From NCBI RefSeq assembly GCF_949628215.1, contig NW_027441285.1:171001-235000 (forward strand): DNA of 64,000 nt. The letters are read 5' to 3'. Made by a program: the position numbers and the translations under genes. This stretch comes from Phalacrocorax aristotelis. Lineage: Eukaryota > Chordata > Aves > Suliformes > Phalacrocoracidae. The notes below the pieces were generated by a model. The model was not told where the DNA came from. It worked only from the letters and a program-made list of their open reading frames with translations, and ran no database searches. Below are positions 30,184 through 41,589 of the stretch, piece by piece; the stretch's first letter is position 1; each line of letters starts with the position of its first letter.

Positions 30184-32046
30184 TGGCAGCCCCAGTTGGG
30201 CTCTCGATGGTGTTCCTACATGGGCACAAGACCTGTGTCATGGTGAAGCTATTGCTGTGCTTCCAGGTGACTTGTTGGGTATTGTTTTTGCAGATGCCGA
30301 GGGACGAGTCATGCAGAGGTATGGAGGAGATCGGTAGGAGCGCTGCAAGCAGGTGAGTTGGCACGTGGTATATATAGAGGGAAGATGTGACTGATGGCTC
30401 AATGACACTGTTGCTTGCTTGTTTTGTGGGGTGTGGTTTTTTTATGTTTAGTTGGTTTTGGCTTTGAAGTTGCATGGTGATGAGCGTGATCTTGGCACTG
30501 GAGGTGAGCTGGGCAAGGTTGAGAAGTGATTGGTTGTCTGAAGTAGCGGTTCTTTTTGAGGTGTTGTGTTGCTGATGAAGCTATAAGCAACCTGTGTTGT
30601 TTGGGTGTTACAGGTGGTGGGCGACCATCCACGCGGCGAGTGAACTGACGGAGGCCGGGTGGGCGAGCTGTTGAGGTAAAGCAGTGCGAGACAAGGTCGG
30701 GGAAGGTGGCAGTTTTGGGCAGTGTCTCAGGAGGTGCCTTTTTGCTTGGGTTTTTGCGGGTGTTCCACAGAAGCTTCAGAGGGGAGATGCCACATGCCGA
30801 TGAGAGGTGTCCTTGTTGAGTGATGTGATGCTGACTGACAGGACTGTTGTGTGTGGCTTGTGGGGGTTTTGTTTTTGTTTTTTTAGGTGATGAAGAGGCA
30901 CCTGGCAACTGCAGGTCTGATCCAGTGGGCTGACCGTGCTTTTCTTTTCGAGGATAGGTTGAGACTCCCAGCCCTCTGAAAGCTAAGTTGAGGTAGCGGT
31001 TCTGGAGGAGGGATAGGAGCAGGGAAGGGAGAAGTTTGGCCATGGCAAGAGAGGGCTTTAAAGGTAGCATAGAGGAGAGGGCTGTCCAGAAACCAGTCCC
31101 CTTTGGGCAGGTAAGGGAAGCGGGTTCCTCTTCACCATTATGCTAGTTTGTGCTGTGCAGGGTAGTTCCAGGCCCTGTGTGTTGCTGTGTAGTTTGTGTG
31201 GTGTGTGTCCAGTGTCTTAGACTTCCTTCAGGTCTTGATGTTCTCCTTGCTCTCTAAGAGCAAGGCACCTGCCTCAGGTACCATCCCAAGGGCCTGGCAA
31301 GTCTCTAATCATGGGCACAGCACCCATTGGTCACTTCTCTTTTTGCCCTACAAGTTTAAAGTGTTGATTGCTTTGACGTTGCAGAGGTTTCCGGACAGTC
31401 GTCTTGTTTGTCGTCGTTCCTGGTTGCGTGAGCTGGTCTGCTCTGTAGCTGTCCATTTTCAGGGAGTGGGATTTCTTCCCTGCATCCTTAAGCGCTTAGG
31501 TCCTGAAGCTGGGCTTCTTGCACATCCATCGTCTTGGTTTTTAGAGGAACTGTTTGTCATGGACTATGACGCTGTGCTGTTTTTCTGGGGCTGCCTTGGG
31601 GCCTCCTCATATCACTGTCAGGGTCCTGTACATCTTGTTGCCTGACGAGCTCTTCTGTCCAGGTGCTGTTGCTCTTGCCAAGAGCTTTCCCTCATCTTTG
31701 AAGCACGTTATGTGTAGTGTTCTGTGTAATGTTGGCGTGTGCCTCTGTGTGTGGCTTCGTGCCGCCCTGCAGGGGGTGTAGCGTCAGGGCTAGGTGGCCT
31801 GGTGCTAGGAGCCTATGGTTCATCCGTCGATGTGCCTGGGCTCTTGAGGGAAAGGTTTTACCGTCATCTCAGATTGGGTGGTTGTCGTCAGCAGGCGAGG
31901 ACCGTAATTGCCATGGTGTTTTGTGGGCTTGGAGGGGATGTCGGTAGCTGTGTGGGAGAGGGAGCTAGTGTTGTAGCTGAGCAGAGTGCATCTCAAGGGT
32001 GTTCCATCTCGTCCGTGCATCAGGCTTAACGTCTGTCTCTTAATAG
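30184..32046 (+). repeat. Diverged 2.1-kb unit A3, segments e and f deleted
   Basis: Segments a (from about 30,188), b (acceptor TTTTTGCAG, donor GTGAGT), c and the first part of d are present. After GAGAGGTGT at 30,810 the sequence jumps to CCTTGTTGAGTG, which in other units lies between f and g. The deletion explains the shorter spacing (about 1.86 kb) to the next unit. Segment g (acceptor TTTTTTTAG near 30,886) and the second half follow. A 149-codon plus frame at 31,196-31,645 lies in that half, but its match to the unit A1 frame shows no third-position bias. Confidence 0.65.
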
Positions 32047-32650
32047 CAGGCTGTAGTTGGGCTCTCGAGGGTGTTCCTACATGGGAACAAGAGCTGTGTC
32101 ATGGTGAAGGTGTTGCTGTGCATCCAGGTGACTTGTTGGGTATTGTTTTTGCAGATGCCGAGGGATGGAGGAGAGCAGGGGGTGGGGAGCGCTGCAAGCA
32201 GGTGAGTTGGTGTGTGGTGGTTATAGAGGGAAGATGTGACTGGCTCTACGACACTGTGTGTTTGAGTTACGGGTTTTTTTTTGTTTATTTGTTTTTTGGC
32301 TTTGAAGGTGCATAGCAATGAGCCAAGTGGGATCTGGGCACTGGAGGCAAGTTGGGCAATGTATTGTACTGTGATATATTGGGGCCACAAGTGATGACAG
32401 GTGCAGTGTGTGATGCTGGAATCTGTGCAGAGCAGGTAAGCAGGTGGATGTGTTCCTTTTGAGGAGGGGGATGTTCTGCAAGAGTCTGTGTTGGCCCATG
32501 TGATACTGTTGGCACTGTTTTGTGGGTGTGGTGGTTTCTCTGTTTTTGGTGGGTGTTTTGGGTGTTTGGTGTTTTTGTGTTGTTTTTTTTTAGATCATGG
32601 AGAGGCACCTGGCAACTGCTAGAATATGCTGGTTAGCTGATGTGGTTTTT
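32047..32650 (+). repeat. Partial 2.1-kb unit A4, segments c-e deleted
   Basis: Segments a and b are present (b acceptor TTTTTGCAG, donor GTGAGT). An f-like segment follows at about 32,381-32,435 (donor GTAAGC), then g from 32594 (acceptor TTTTTTTAG). Segments c, d and e are absent. Similarity fades after about 32,650, which ends the unit A series. Confidence 0.6.
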
Positions 32651-34098
32651 GTTGAGAAAGGATCCAGAACCTGAGCCATCTGAAATCCTCATAGTCTTTG
32701 GAGATCTTTGGAGATGATGTATTTGGCAGTAGAAGTCATCAGCACAAGACTTATCACTGGGGTATTTTTTGGTGGTGTGGTTTTAGTGTGGGGTGTTTTG
32801 GTTTTTTTTTTTTTTGGTTGGGGGGCAAAAAAAAAATCCACTTCATTCCATACTCTAAATGTTGATGGCAGTGGTAGTGTTTGGGGTCTCAGTTGTAACA
32901 ACTGAGATCATAAAATGGCATTCATTGGCATGCTTCAGTGCAGCCAAATAATTTAGTAAATATGCAAGTCCTTTTTGGTAGCTTTAGGTATTACAGCACT
33001 GTAGATTTGACACCCCCTGCCCTGGACAATGAAACCACATATATGATTTTTTAACTCACGGATATGTCTATCATAAATTAAGCTTTAAAAGAAAAGCTAC
33101 CATAGTATGATTTATAAATTGACTTGCATTGTTTAAACTCTAAGTACCAAATAGCTGTAGTGTAAGATGAATTAGCTGTGTGTGTGTAGCAGTGAGGTAT
33201 TTGTTGGAAATGTTAAACAAGAGAGGCAACTGAATGTTTTGGGTTTTTCCCCTTGATATTTTGAGGGAGTTTTATGAAGTACCTGATCTGTCCCTTGCTT
33301 TCAAGGGCACATTTCAGTTGCAGTTAGGCAGCATCTCTCTAAGGCAGTGCAGCTGGCGAGGTGTCCCTCCTAACTCTATAACACATAAAACCCTCCTGGT
33401 CAAATCATTATTGGGAGTTTTGGAGATGGATTATTGACCACATTACATTTACACGTGTGGAAGATTAACGCAGAAGGAAAATTGAATGCTTTTATAGCAT
33501 AAGTATTTTAACTGGGTCTGTATGAACACACACCTTTTTAACATGCAGTGAATTACTTAGATTTGGTCTTTAATTGTTATTTTACTCTTTAAAGTTTGAC
33601 ACTTTGGGCTTCACTGAGTAAGCACGATGTGCAGCAGCAGCAGTGAAAGAGCTGTAGCTGTGGTGGTGAATCTGTAAGCACAGGTTTTTGTTACGCTATA
33701 GCGTTGCGCTGCAGTCTCATAGGGTTATCTCCCTGCAGCAGCGCCATAAGGAAAGGATAAGACTTGTTTGGACACCAGCAAGAATGTTTAGTTTGATACC
33801 ATTTTGAACAGGTTTTTAATAAAAATAGCTGTTAATAGTGTGTTTAGGTGTTCTAAATACTCAAAATTTTTGTGTTTCAAGCTGATCCATTTACCTAGAA
33901 ACCTCCTTTGACTGAACTGCTATACTATGCCTTAGGCTGATAAGATCATATTTTGATCTGCTCTAATTTTTTTAATATTCTGAAGTTTAGTTAGATTTTT
34001 GTTTTTCCAACATCTTGATGAAAGCATCTCAGTATGCTCAGTAAATACCTTCCCACCCATGCTTGCTTCCTGTCACTTAGGGCACACTAAAGTCACTT
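32651..34098. other. Unassigned AT-rich stretch
   Basis: No gene, element or repeat recognised. A G/T-rich tract with a long T run lies at 32,760-32,830. An AATAAA at 33818-33823 could serve as a polyadenylation signal for unit A, but nothing ties it to the exon-like segments. Confidence 0.35.
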
Positions 34099-34690
34099 TG
34101 TGTGGGGGCAAGGATGCAGCGGGTGAGGGATTTTAGATGGTGGTCGGTGTAGGGCCACTGTGGAAAAATTACAAGCTGAACACAGCTGTGAGAACACAAC
34201 CTCGAAGAAGGGAAGTGGGAGGATTGTTAATGAACAATGTGTCACTGCAATCCCAGAACTGCCGTTAGCTGGCAGAGCACATACCTGGCAGGCCTTGTTG
34301 CGTGCGCCAATGCCTAGGTAATACTTTATCCTTGAATGTGTTGGGGGTATAAAAAGGGGCAGCTCAAAGCAGAGAGAGAGGGGAGACAGAGCCTGCTCTG
34401 TGAACCGCAGGGGTGCCATGCCTACCTCCCCTCTCTGCAATGACCCCGCTCATGGTCACCCTCTCACTTGGCGGTGTCTCGGGTGTAGTGGGGTTGGTAA
34501 GACTCTGATGAGGGGAAAACAATATGATAGTAACAGCTTATGCAAGGCTATAACAGAGCAGTAAATACTGTTGTGCTTTTTAAATATCATATGTTGGGTG
34601 TATTTTGTGCATAGGAATCCTGCTAACCTGTTACAGATGTGGGTGTAATCGGGGGGGGTGTCCCTCCCCAAAGAGTCATAGGGGCATTAT
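34099..34690 (+). mobile_element. Probable LTR-type promoter element
   Basis: A strong TATA box (GGTATAAAAAGGGGC at about 34,347-34,361) is followed by a purine-rich stretch and a GC-rich leader. It sits in an otherwise AT-rich context starting near TGTGGGGGCAAGG (34,099). The layout is that of a retroviral U3-R. I could not find matching ends or a target duplication, so the borders and the LTR call are tentative; a unique Pol II promoter is the alternative. Confidence 0.35.
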
Positions 34691-35009
34691 TAAATATTAT
34701 ACACTATAAGTATGGGTGTGTGGCATTAAATTAGAGGAAAAGTTTTTTTTCTAGTTTTAATTCCTTTCTCTAGAGAGAGTTTAAATTGCAAAAAACTTTT
34801 TTTGCTTTATGTCTATACAAGTTTTTTATATTGTAAGATGCTGTATGTGTTTCTACTTGGAATATACAAAATGTAAAGGTCTTCATGCTATCCAGTAGTA
34901 AAAGGTTTGGTTTAAAGGTGTTTTTATTTATAAGTTAATATTGTTTTTTCAAAATATATAAAAAGTCTGACTCAATCAAGCTATCTGAATTTAGTGTGTG
35001 TTCTGTAGT

Positions 35010-35075
35010 AAGTCTATCACAGGGTCACAGGTTGGACAGTTCTCAGGGATCATCTAGTCCAACCCTTTTGGTAGA
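35010..35075 (-). mobile_element. CR1 3'-end fragment
   Basis: CACAGGGTCACAGGTTGG followed by TCAGGGATCATCTAGTCCAACC is the antisense of the well-known CR1 3' untranslated end (GGTTGGACTAGATGATC...). About 65 bp remain. Confidence 0.75.
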
Positions 35076-35089
35076 TATTCTATGTAATA

Positions 35090-35400
35090 TAAATAAAGAT
35101 AATAAAGTGTAAACGGATATAGATATAAGTAGATGTCTAAATAGGGAAGTGTAAAAAGATTAGTGTCAAAATATGTAAGTTTAAACTGATAGCTAATCTA
35201 AATAGAAGTTCTGATAAAAGTGTTAATGGGTACGTCTAAATAGATGTGTAAATACTCTATATAGTCACGATAGAGAGTGTAAATAGATATCAAGTTATGA
35301 AACATCAATGTATTCCCTAAATATACATATATGCAAGTAGATACATAAGTGTAAATATCTCTGCTATATAGGGTTTTCATAACTGTAAGAAAAACACTAT
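35090..35400. repeat. AT-rich degenerate repeat
   Basis: Loose repeats of GTAAA-AGATAT and CTAAATAG over about 300 bases; low complexity, no coding potential. Confidence 0.5.
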
Positions 35401-36575
35401 CTATAGAAAGGTTTCAGAAGCTCAACCCCCCCCCCCCTTCATATCTACTGAAGTTATAAAAGCACTTTCTAAAGCTGCCCCTTATCCCTTTTCCTTTTCC
35501 TCTCTCAAGCCAGGGCCCATTCCCCCAGTTGGTGACTTTCCCCTGCAGGGCTGTGCTCGCAGAGCGGGAGCTACTGCCACAGCACTAATATACCCCCAAA
35601 CCCCTGATTCTGGTGCCCCAAAAGTTCGTGCTGTTTTGCCAATTCTGGCCTGCACACTTCACCTCTTCCTCTTTTGTTCCCGTGTCCCTTTTTCTGGCTA
35701 TTTCCTCTGTCCTTCCTCCCTATTTATTCTTTTTCCTCTGTCATACTGCCTTTGGGCACTGAGCCTGGTAGCCAGCTCACTGCCACAATTTCTGATGTGC
35801 ATGAAGGAATGAGGCTTCGCTGCCTCCTGTGCATTCCCAGATGCGTTTGCAGCCCCTGGGCTTCGGGGTGAGTGGCTGCAGTTCGGTCCAAGGGAGATGA
35901 TGATGTGCTGTTGGATGCAGCCGGTGAGTCCGAGGACAGGGCTGGCCCTGCTGTGCCAAGGGGCTCTAGCTGGGGAGAGGGCTGCCCGGACACTCCTGCC
36001 TGCAGGAGCTGGCCGAGGAGTGAAAGGAAGGGGGTTCCACAGGCAGCTGCATCCAGCAAGGAACAGCGTGTCATTGAGCAAGGAAGGATCCATCCCAGAC
36101 AGAGCGCACCACCAGCACAAGTTGTCAGGATATCAGCATCTCTGTTGGCTGTATGCGTCGGCCCCCGTGCGCCCAGGAAACATGGTGGGAGAGGAGTGTC
36201 AAGGCACCAGCTGCCGGCTCCTGGGCAGGGCGTGTGGTTTGGGCAGCCAGCACTGTGGAAGAGGAAGGGGCAGAGGGAGAGAGAGAAACCTCAGGGCTGT
36301 GAAGGTGTCCTGCCAGCAACAGGAGCTGCAGTGAGTTGTACATCTCCTCCCATGCACCTCGGCCCATCCCTGCTATGCTTTTCCTGGTGTCTGCCTGACT
36401 CCTTGTCTGTCCCTGCCTCTGTCTCCTTCTCGGGCTGCCCGGCTCACCAAAGCTTTTTGGTCCTCTGCCAACACTGCCCTGTGCCCCATCGCCTTCTATG
36501 TTTCCTTTCTATACCTCTCCTTTTCTGGCTCCACACCTGCTATTATTTCTTTCTTCCCCATTACTTGTGAAAATT
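35401..36575. other. GC-rich unassigned stretch
   Basis: Single-copy in the window. Overlapping frames of 116-232 codons run on both strands; the longest plus frame (35,872-36,570) starts at GTG and none shows a known family or clear codon structure. A purine-rich middle (36,250-36,300) and CT-rich end (36,350-36,570) grade into the T-rich satellite. A part of a host gene cannot be excluded. Confidence 0.3.
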
Positions 36576-36579
36576 GCAT

Positions 36580-37022
36580 TTCTAGGTCTGCCTCTATCCA
36601 GTGACCTATCTCCATTTTCAGCGACTCTCAGCTCTGCCCCAGCTCGCTCTTCCTACGGCCTCTCTCTGTGGCCATCTATCTGGCTCCCTCTCTTGATATT
36701 TAAGTTCTTACCTACATGGCCAGAACCCCATTGATTTTTACATTTGCGCTTTCTGTCTACATTCAGTTCTGCATCCATGTTTATTTCTTCCTGCCTGTCC
36801 TAAACTAAATCACTTTTTCAATGTTGTCTCTATGTCTTCATTGATTTAGTTTGTGGACCCTATTTCTTATTTTTTCCTGTCTGTCCCTTACCCCATTGCT
36901 TTTAAAATGCTCTTTCTAGGTCTAGTTTTACAAAGCTGCCAATCCCTAATTTTATGGGTTACTTGAGGGTCGTGCACCCCATTGCTTTTAAAATATTTTG
37001 TCACAGTCACTGTTTGTATTCT
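36580..37022 (+). repeat. T-rich ~90-bp satellite, left part
   Basis: Same unit as at 20.1-21.3 kb (CATTGCTTTTAAAAT at 36,895 and 36,984, TCTTTCTAGGTCTA). It is separated from the larger array at 40.1-41.6 kb by the CR1 insertion. Confidence 0.65.
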
Positions 37023-37433
37023 TTAATATAATTAATAAGGTTGGAAAAGACCTCTGATATCATTGAGTCCAGTCATCAACCCCACACTACCGTGCCTCCT
37101 AAAGTGCCACGTATACACATCTTTTGAACACCTCCAGGGAGGGCAACTGCACCACCTCTCTGGGCAGCCTGTTCCAATGCTTGACTACTCTGCCGGTAAA
37201 GAAACTTTTCCTAATACCCTATCTGATCATTCCCTGGTGCAACTCAACACCATTTCCTCTTGTCCAATTGCTAGCTTATTGGGAAAAGGAACCTACACCC
37301 GGTTCACTACAACGTCCTTTGAGCCGTCTCTTCTCCAGACTAAAACGACCCCAGTTCCCTCAGCCGCTCTTCATAGGACTTTGTCTCCAGACCCTTTCCC
37401 AGGCTTTGTTGCCCTTATCTGGACACACTCCAA

Positions 37434-37754
37434 CTACTCAATGTCCTTTTTGTGCTGAAGGGCCCGAAAGGGAACACGATACTCAAGGTGTGGCCTCACC
37501 TGTGGCAAGTACAGGGGTACGATCACCTCCCTACTCCTGCTGGGCACACTATTCCTGATACAAGGCAGGATGCCATCAGCCTCCTTGGCAACCCAGGCAC
37601 ACCTCCAGGTCACATTCAGCCAGCTGTCAACTGGCCCCCCTGGGTTCTTCTCTGCTGCACAGTTTTTCAGCTGCTCTTCCCCAAGCCTGTAGCATTGCAT
37701 GGGGTCAGTGTGACCTGAGCACAGAACCCAGCACTCAGCCTTGTTAATTCTCAT
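37434..37754 (-). pseudogene. CR1 ORF2 C-terminal fragment
   Basis: A 106-codon minus frame with the typical CR1 post-RT sequence, including INKAECWVL, RLGEEQL, AEKNPGGPVDS and RSREVIVPLY. It is out of frame with the RT fragment upstream, so the gene is broken. Confidence 0.75.
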
Positions 37755-37848
37755 AGAGCTGACCTAGGGCCATGGGTCCAGCCTGTCCGGATCCATCTGC
37801 AGAGCCTTCCTACCCTCAAGAAGATCAACACTCCTACCCAGCTTGGTA

Positions 37849-38253
37849 TCATCTGCAAACTGACTGAAGGCACAGTGTCCCCTCATTCAGATCGTTGATA
37901 AAGATATGGAACAAGACTGGTCCCAAAAGTGACCCCTGGGAAACGTCGCTCATGACCAGCCATGAATTGGATTTAACTTCTTTCACCACAACTCTTTGGG
38001 CTCGGCCATCCAGCCAGTTTTGTACCTGGCAAAGAGTACACCTGTCCAAGCTAGGAACCACCAGCTTCTCTGGCAGAATGCTGTGGCAGACAGTGTCAAA
38101 GACTTTACTGAAGTACAGGTAGATAACATCCACAGGCCTTCCCTCATCCACTAGGCGGGTCACCTGGTCATAGAAGGAGACCACATTGGTCAGGCAGAAC
38201 CTGCCTTTCAAAAACATGCGGTTTCTGGGCCTGATCCCCTGGTCTTCCCACAT
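37849..38253 (-). pseudogene. CR1 reverse transcriptase fragment
   Basis: A 134-codon minus frame with LINE RT landmarks: CLTNVVSFYDQVTRLVDEG, then VDVIYLYFSKVFDTV (the consensus Asp in the LDFSKAFD motif is Tyr here), NWLDGRAQRVV, and DVSQGSLLGPVLFHIFINDL. The catalytic YADD box downstream is not in this frame. Non-functional remnant. Confidence 0.85.
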
Positions 38254-39392
38254 GTGCCTGGTGAGCGCACTGAAGGTGAACCATTACTACCTTGGTAACA
38301 GCCTGACTACTAGAGACCAAGACCAACAAGGCATCCAATACCTCAATCTTTTCCTCAGTGGCAGCATTTCCCTCCCCACCCCCCACATCCAATAGAGGAT
38401 GGAGATTCTTTTTGGCTCTTTCCGTTGTTAGCATATTTGTAAAAGCATGTTTTGTCATCTCTAACAACAGTGGCCAGTTGAGTTCCAGCTGGGCTTTTGC
38501 CTTCCTGGTTTGCTCTCTGATTGGCATAACAAGCTCTGTGTTCTGTTCTTGAGTTGCCTACCCATTCTTAAAAAGCAGTAAACTTTCCTTTTTCCCCCTC
38601 CCCTAAGCCACAGCAAAAGCTCTCTGTTCAGCCAGGCCTGTCATCCTCCCTGCCCGTTTGTCTTACTGCACATGGGGACAACCTGGTCCTGTACCTTCCA
38701 GATTTCCTCCTTGAACGTTCAGCCTTCCAGGACCCCTTAGCCCTTCAGGACTTCCTCCCAAGGAACTCTTTCAGCCAGCATCCTGAAGAGTCCAAAGCCT
38801 GCCCTCCACAAGTCCACGGTAAAGGTTTTGCTGGCCCTCTTCCTTATTTTGCCAAGCCTCAGGAATTCTATCACATTGCAGTCGCTAAGTGCAAGAGGGC
38901 TTCCGACTACCGCATCTCCCACTGGTCCTTCTGTTTGTGAACAACAGGTCAGTCAAGGCACCTCCCTGGTAGGCTCATTTACCAGCTGCATCAGGAAGTT
39001 ACCTCCCAAGCACTCCATGAATCTCTGGGACAGTTTCCTCTGTGCTTTGTTTTCTTCCTAGCAGACATCTCATAAGCGCAAATCCCCCATGGGAATAAGG
39101 GGTAGCAATAGCAAGAGGTCTGCCAGATGCCTGTAGAATTCTTCATCTACCTCTTCATTGCGGTCGGGTGGCCTACAGCAGACCCCCAGCTGGATATCTG
39201 CCTCGTTGGCCTTTCCCCTCCTCCTTACCCATAAGCGGTCAATCTCATCCTCCCAATCATTGAGCTCTCTATAACCAAAACACTACCTAACATACAGAGG
39301 CACCCCACCACATCTCCTTCCTTGCCTAACCCTTCCTAAGAGATTATAGCCATCCATCGCAGCACTCGAATTGTACAAGGCATCTCACCGCA

Positions 39393-39818
39393 TCTGGAGG
39401 GAAACCATACGGTGAGAAAGAGTACTAAACAGTACTGAAGTACTGGGTTCATTCAGCATAGAGAAAGGGAGATGTCATCTCAGTCTACAGCTTCTTCATA
39501 ATGGGTGGACGAGGCACAGGCACCGATCATTTTTCTCTGGTCACTGACAATAGGACCCGAGGGAATGGCAGGAAGATGGGCCAGGGGAGGTTTAGGTTGG
39601 ATATTAGGAAAAGGTGCTTCACCCAGAGAGCAATGGAACACTGGAACAGGCTCCCCAGTGAGGCAGTCACAGCCCCAAGCCTGACAATAATCAAGAAGCA
39701 CTAGGACAATGCCCTCAGAGACATTGTGTGATTTTGGGATTGTCCTGTGCAGAGAAAGGAGTTGGACTCTAAGCCTTGTGGGTCCCTTCTGACCCAGGAC
39801 GTTCTATGATTCCACGAT
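39393..39818 (+). mobile_element. Nested CR1 3' fragment (plus strand)
   Basis: About 425 bp of 5'-truncated CR1 in sense orientation: GGGTTCATTCAGCATAGAG, AGGACCCGAGGGAATGGCA, GGGGAGGTTTAGGTTGGATA, TGGAACAGGCTCCCC, ending in GACGTTCTATGATTCCACGATG. The minus-strand CR1 reads across both sides of it, so this copy inserted into the older one. Confidence 0.85.
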
Positions 39819-40079
39819 GTCGGCGATGGCAACCAAGTCACAGCTATCGTGCTGCACAACAGCCTCTATCTCCTGCCCTATGGCGTCCGTGCCGCATGCA
39901 TTGGCGTAGACACGCTCAAGCTGGGATATCGATTTCACCCGAGCTTGGCACGCCACCCCTAGGCTCCTCTTTAGCGAACCTGGCTATACCCTTTCCCCTT
40001 CAAGCCTCCTTTAAAGCCCCCTCTACGAGCCCTGCAAACTCACAAGGAAGAATGCTTTCCCCTTTTGAGATAGCTGAAC

Positions 40080-41585
40080 TCCTTATGCAATCACTTTTAA
40101 TTTTTTTCCCCTCGTTACCCTAACCACTGCTGCTTTTATCGTGTTCTTTCTGTCGACTGTTATCACCTTTACTGTGATAACAGTAATCCTTAATAGTTTC
40201 CTTAACACCACCACTTTTAAAATTTCATGTCTGTGTGTTAATTCTCCGTTACTACTTTTTAATTATTATTGTCTCTTAATCCCTTGGCTTTTAAAGTTTC
40301 CTACTTTTGTCTCTTTCGCTGGTGCTACTTCTCAATTATTTTTCTTTTTCACAGCGCTCTCGCTTTTTACGTCTTTTTTTGGGTCACTGTCCCTATTTCA
40401 TAAGATTGTCTTTATTTCCTAATACTCACTGCTTGCTAAACGTTCTTTCTACAGCAACTTCCGTTCCCTTTGCTGTATTTGCCAAATCATTTCTCATCTC
40501 TCTTTAGCGCCCTCGCTTTTTCCATTTTCTTTCTACCTCCCTTCTAGGTTACCATCTCTGTTTTAATTTTTTTCTTTTATTTCCCTGTAAGCCCTTCCTT
40601 TTTAAATGTTATTTATAAGTTAACTCTCATTGCTTTGGAAGTTTTTAAAAATTATTTCTTCTATTTCACTCATGACCTTGCTTTTTCCACTTTCTACATT
40701 TCCATTTTACTTGACCTTTGCTATTTTTAAATTTTTTTCCTCATTTCTTGAATCGTATTTGCTTCTAAAATTTTGTACAATTTTATCTGGTGTCTTTATG
40801 TTTGAGAGTTATTTCTTGTCTTTAGTAGCAGTACCTTTGCTTTTATAATATTTTTCTATTTTTCATCCCTATTATTAATAGTTTTCTCTCGGTTTCCCTA
40901 ATCCCTGTCATTTTTTAGATTTCTTCCTCTAGCCAGTTTCCTGTGCTTATTTTGCTCTGTTTTCTTTCAAGTAAATGTCTTCCCTTAACACCATCACTTT
41001 ACCAGTTTTCTTCATCCATCTGTTTGCAGTCCCTATGTGTTAAATTTTATCTTTATTTCCATAATCCCCCTTGCTTTTTAAACCTTTTCTATGCCAATTT
41101 TAACTCCCTTTGCTGTCTTATTTTAAAATTACTTCTTCTCTTCCCTTAGCGTCACAGCTTTTAAAATTTGCTTTCTCTTTTAGATTGCGGTCCCTGTTTA
41201 TTTTTACCCTTCCTTTTCCTAATGTCTTGCTTCCTAAATGTTCTGTCTACTGTTAATCCCTTTGCTGTTTCTCAGAATTATTTCTTGTCTTTCATTAGTA
41301 CCGCTGCATTTTAACTTTCTTTCCGCTTCCGTTTCAGTTTGCTGTCTGTCTTTTCATTTTTCTCTTTGTTTTTCTAACATCCCTCAGTTTTTAATTTTTT
41401 TTCTACATCTCCAATTCAGTTGGCCTTTGGTATTTGTTTTTCCCTATTTCTTTACTATCAGTTTTTAACCTTTCTGCCTAATGTTATCCATTGGCTGCAT
41501 TAGCACTTGAATAATTTCTTGTCTTTTGTTAGTGTCACAGCTTTTTACATTTCTTCTTTTACCTCATCGTCCTTTTACCTCACCG
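40080..41585 (+). repeat. T-rich ~90-bp satellite, right part
   Basis: Same family as 20.1-21.3 kb, plus orientation, with motifs CCTTTGCTGT, TTTCTTGTCTT, TTAGTACCGCTGC and TTTCTACATTTCCATTTTA. It precedes the ~260-bp repeats as in the first block. Confidence 0.7.
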
Positions 41586-41589
41586 TCTT

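Larger units (their letters stand above)
37025..40075 (-). mobile_element. CR1 retroposon, about 2.6 kb, decayed, interrupted
   Basis: Starts (element 3' end) with GGTTGGAAAAGACCTCTGATATCATTGAGTCC in antisense and runs through the reverse-transcriptase region into the upstream part of ORF2. Sequence near 38,950-39,330 (GAACAACAGGTC, GCTCATTTACCAGCTGCATC) is characteristic of the upstream CR1 coding region in antisense. Element sequence resumes after the nested copy (GATGGCAACCAAGTCACAGCT) and fades near 40,075. Reading frames are broken by frameshifts and stops. It splits the T-rich satellite. Confidence 0.85.

Noticed and set aside
31196-31645. 149-codon plus frame in unit A3, similar to 27,150-27,545
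   Set aside because: Differences between the two are spread evenly over codon positions, the matching frame is interrupted in unit A2, and no family is recognisable.
35698-36570. Overlapping frames of 116-232 codons on both strands
   Set aside because: GC-rich sequence naturally has few stops; the longest frame begins at GTG, and no frame has recognisable domains or a partner elsewhere.
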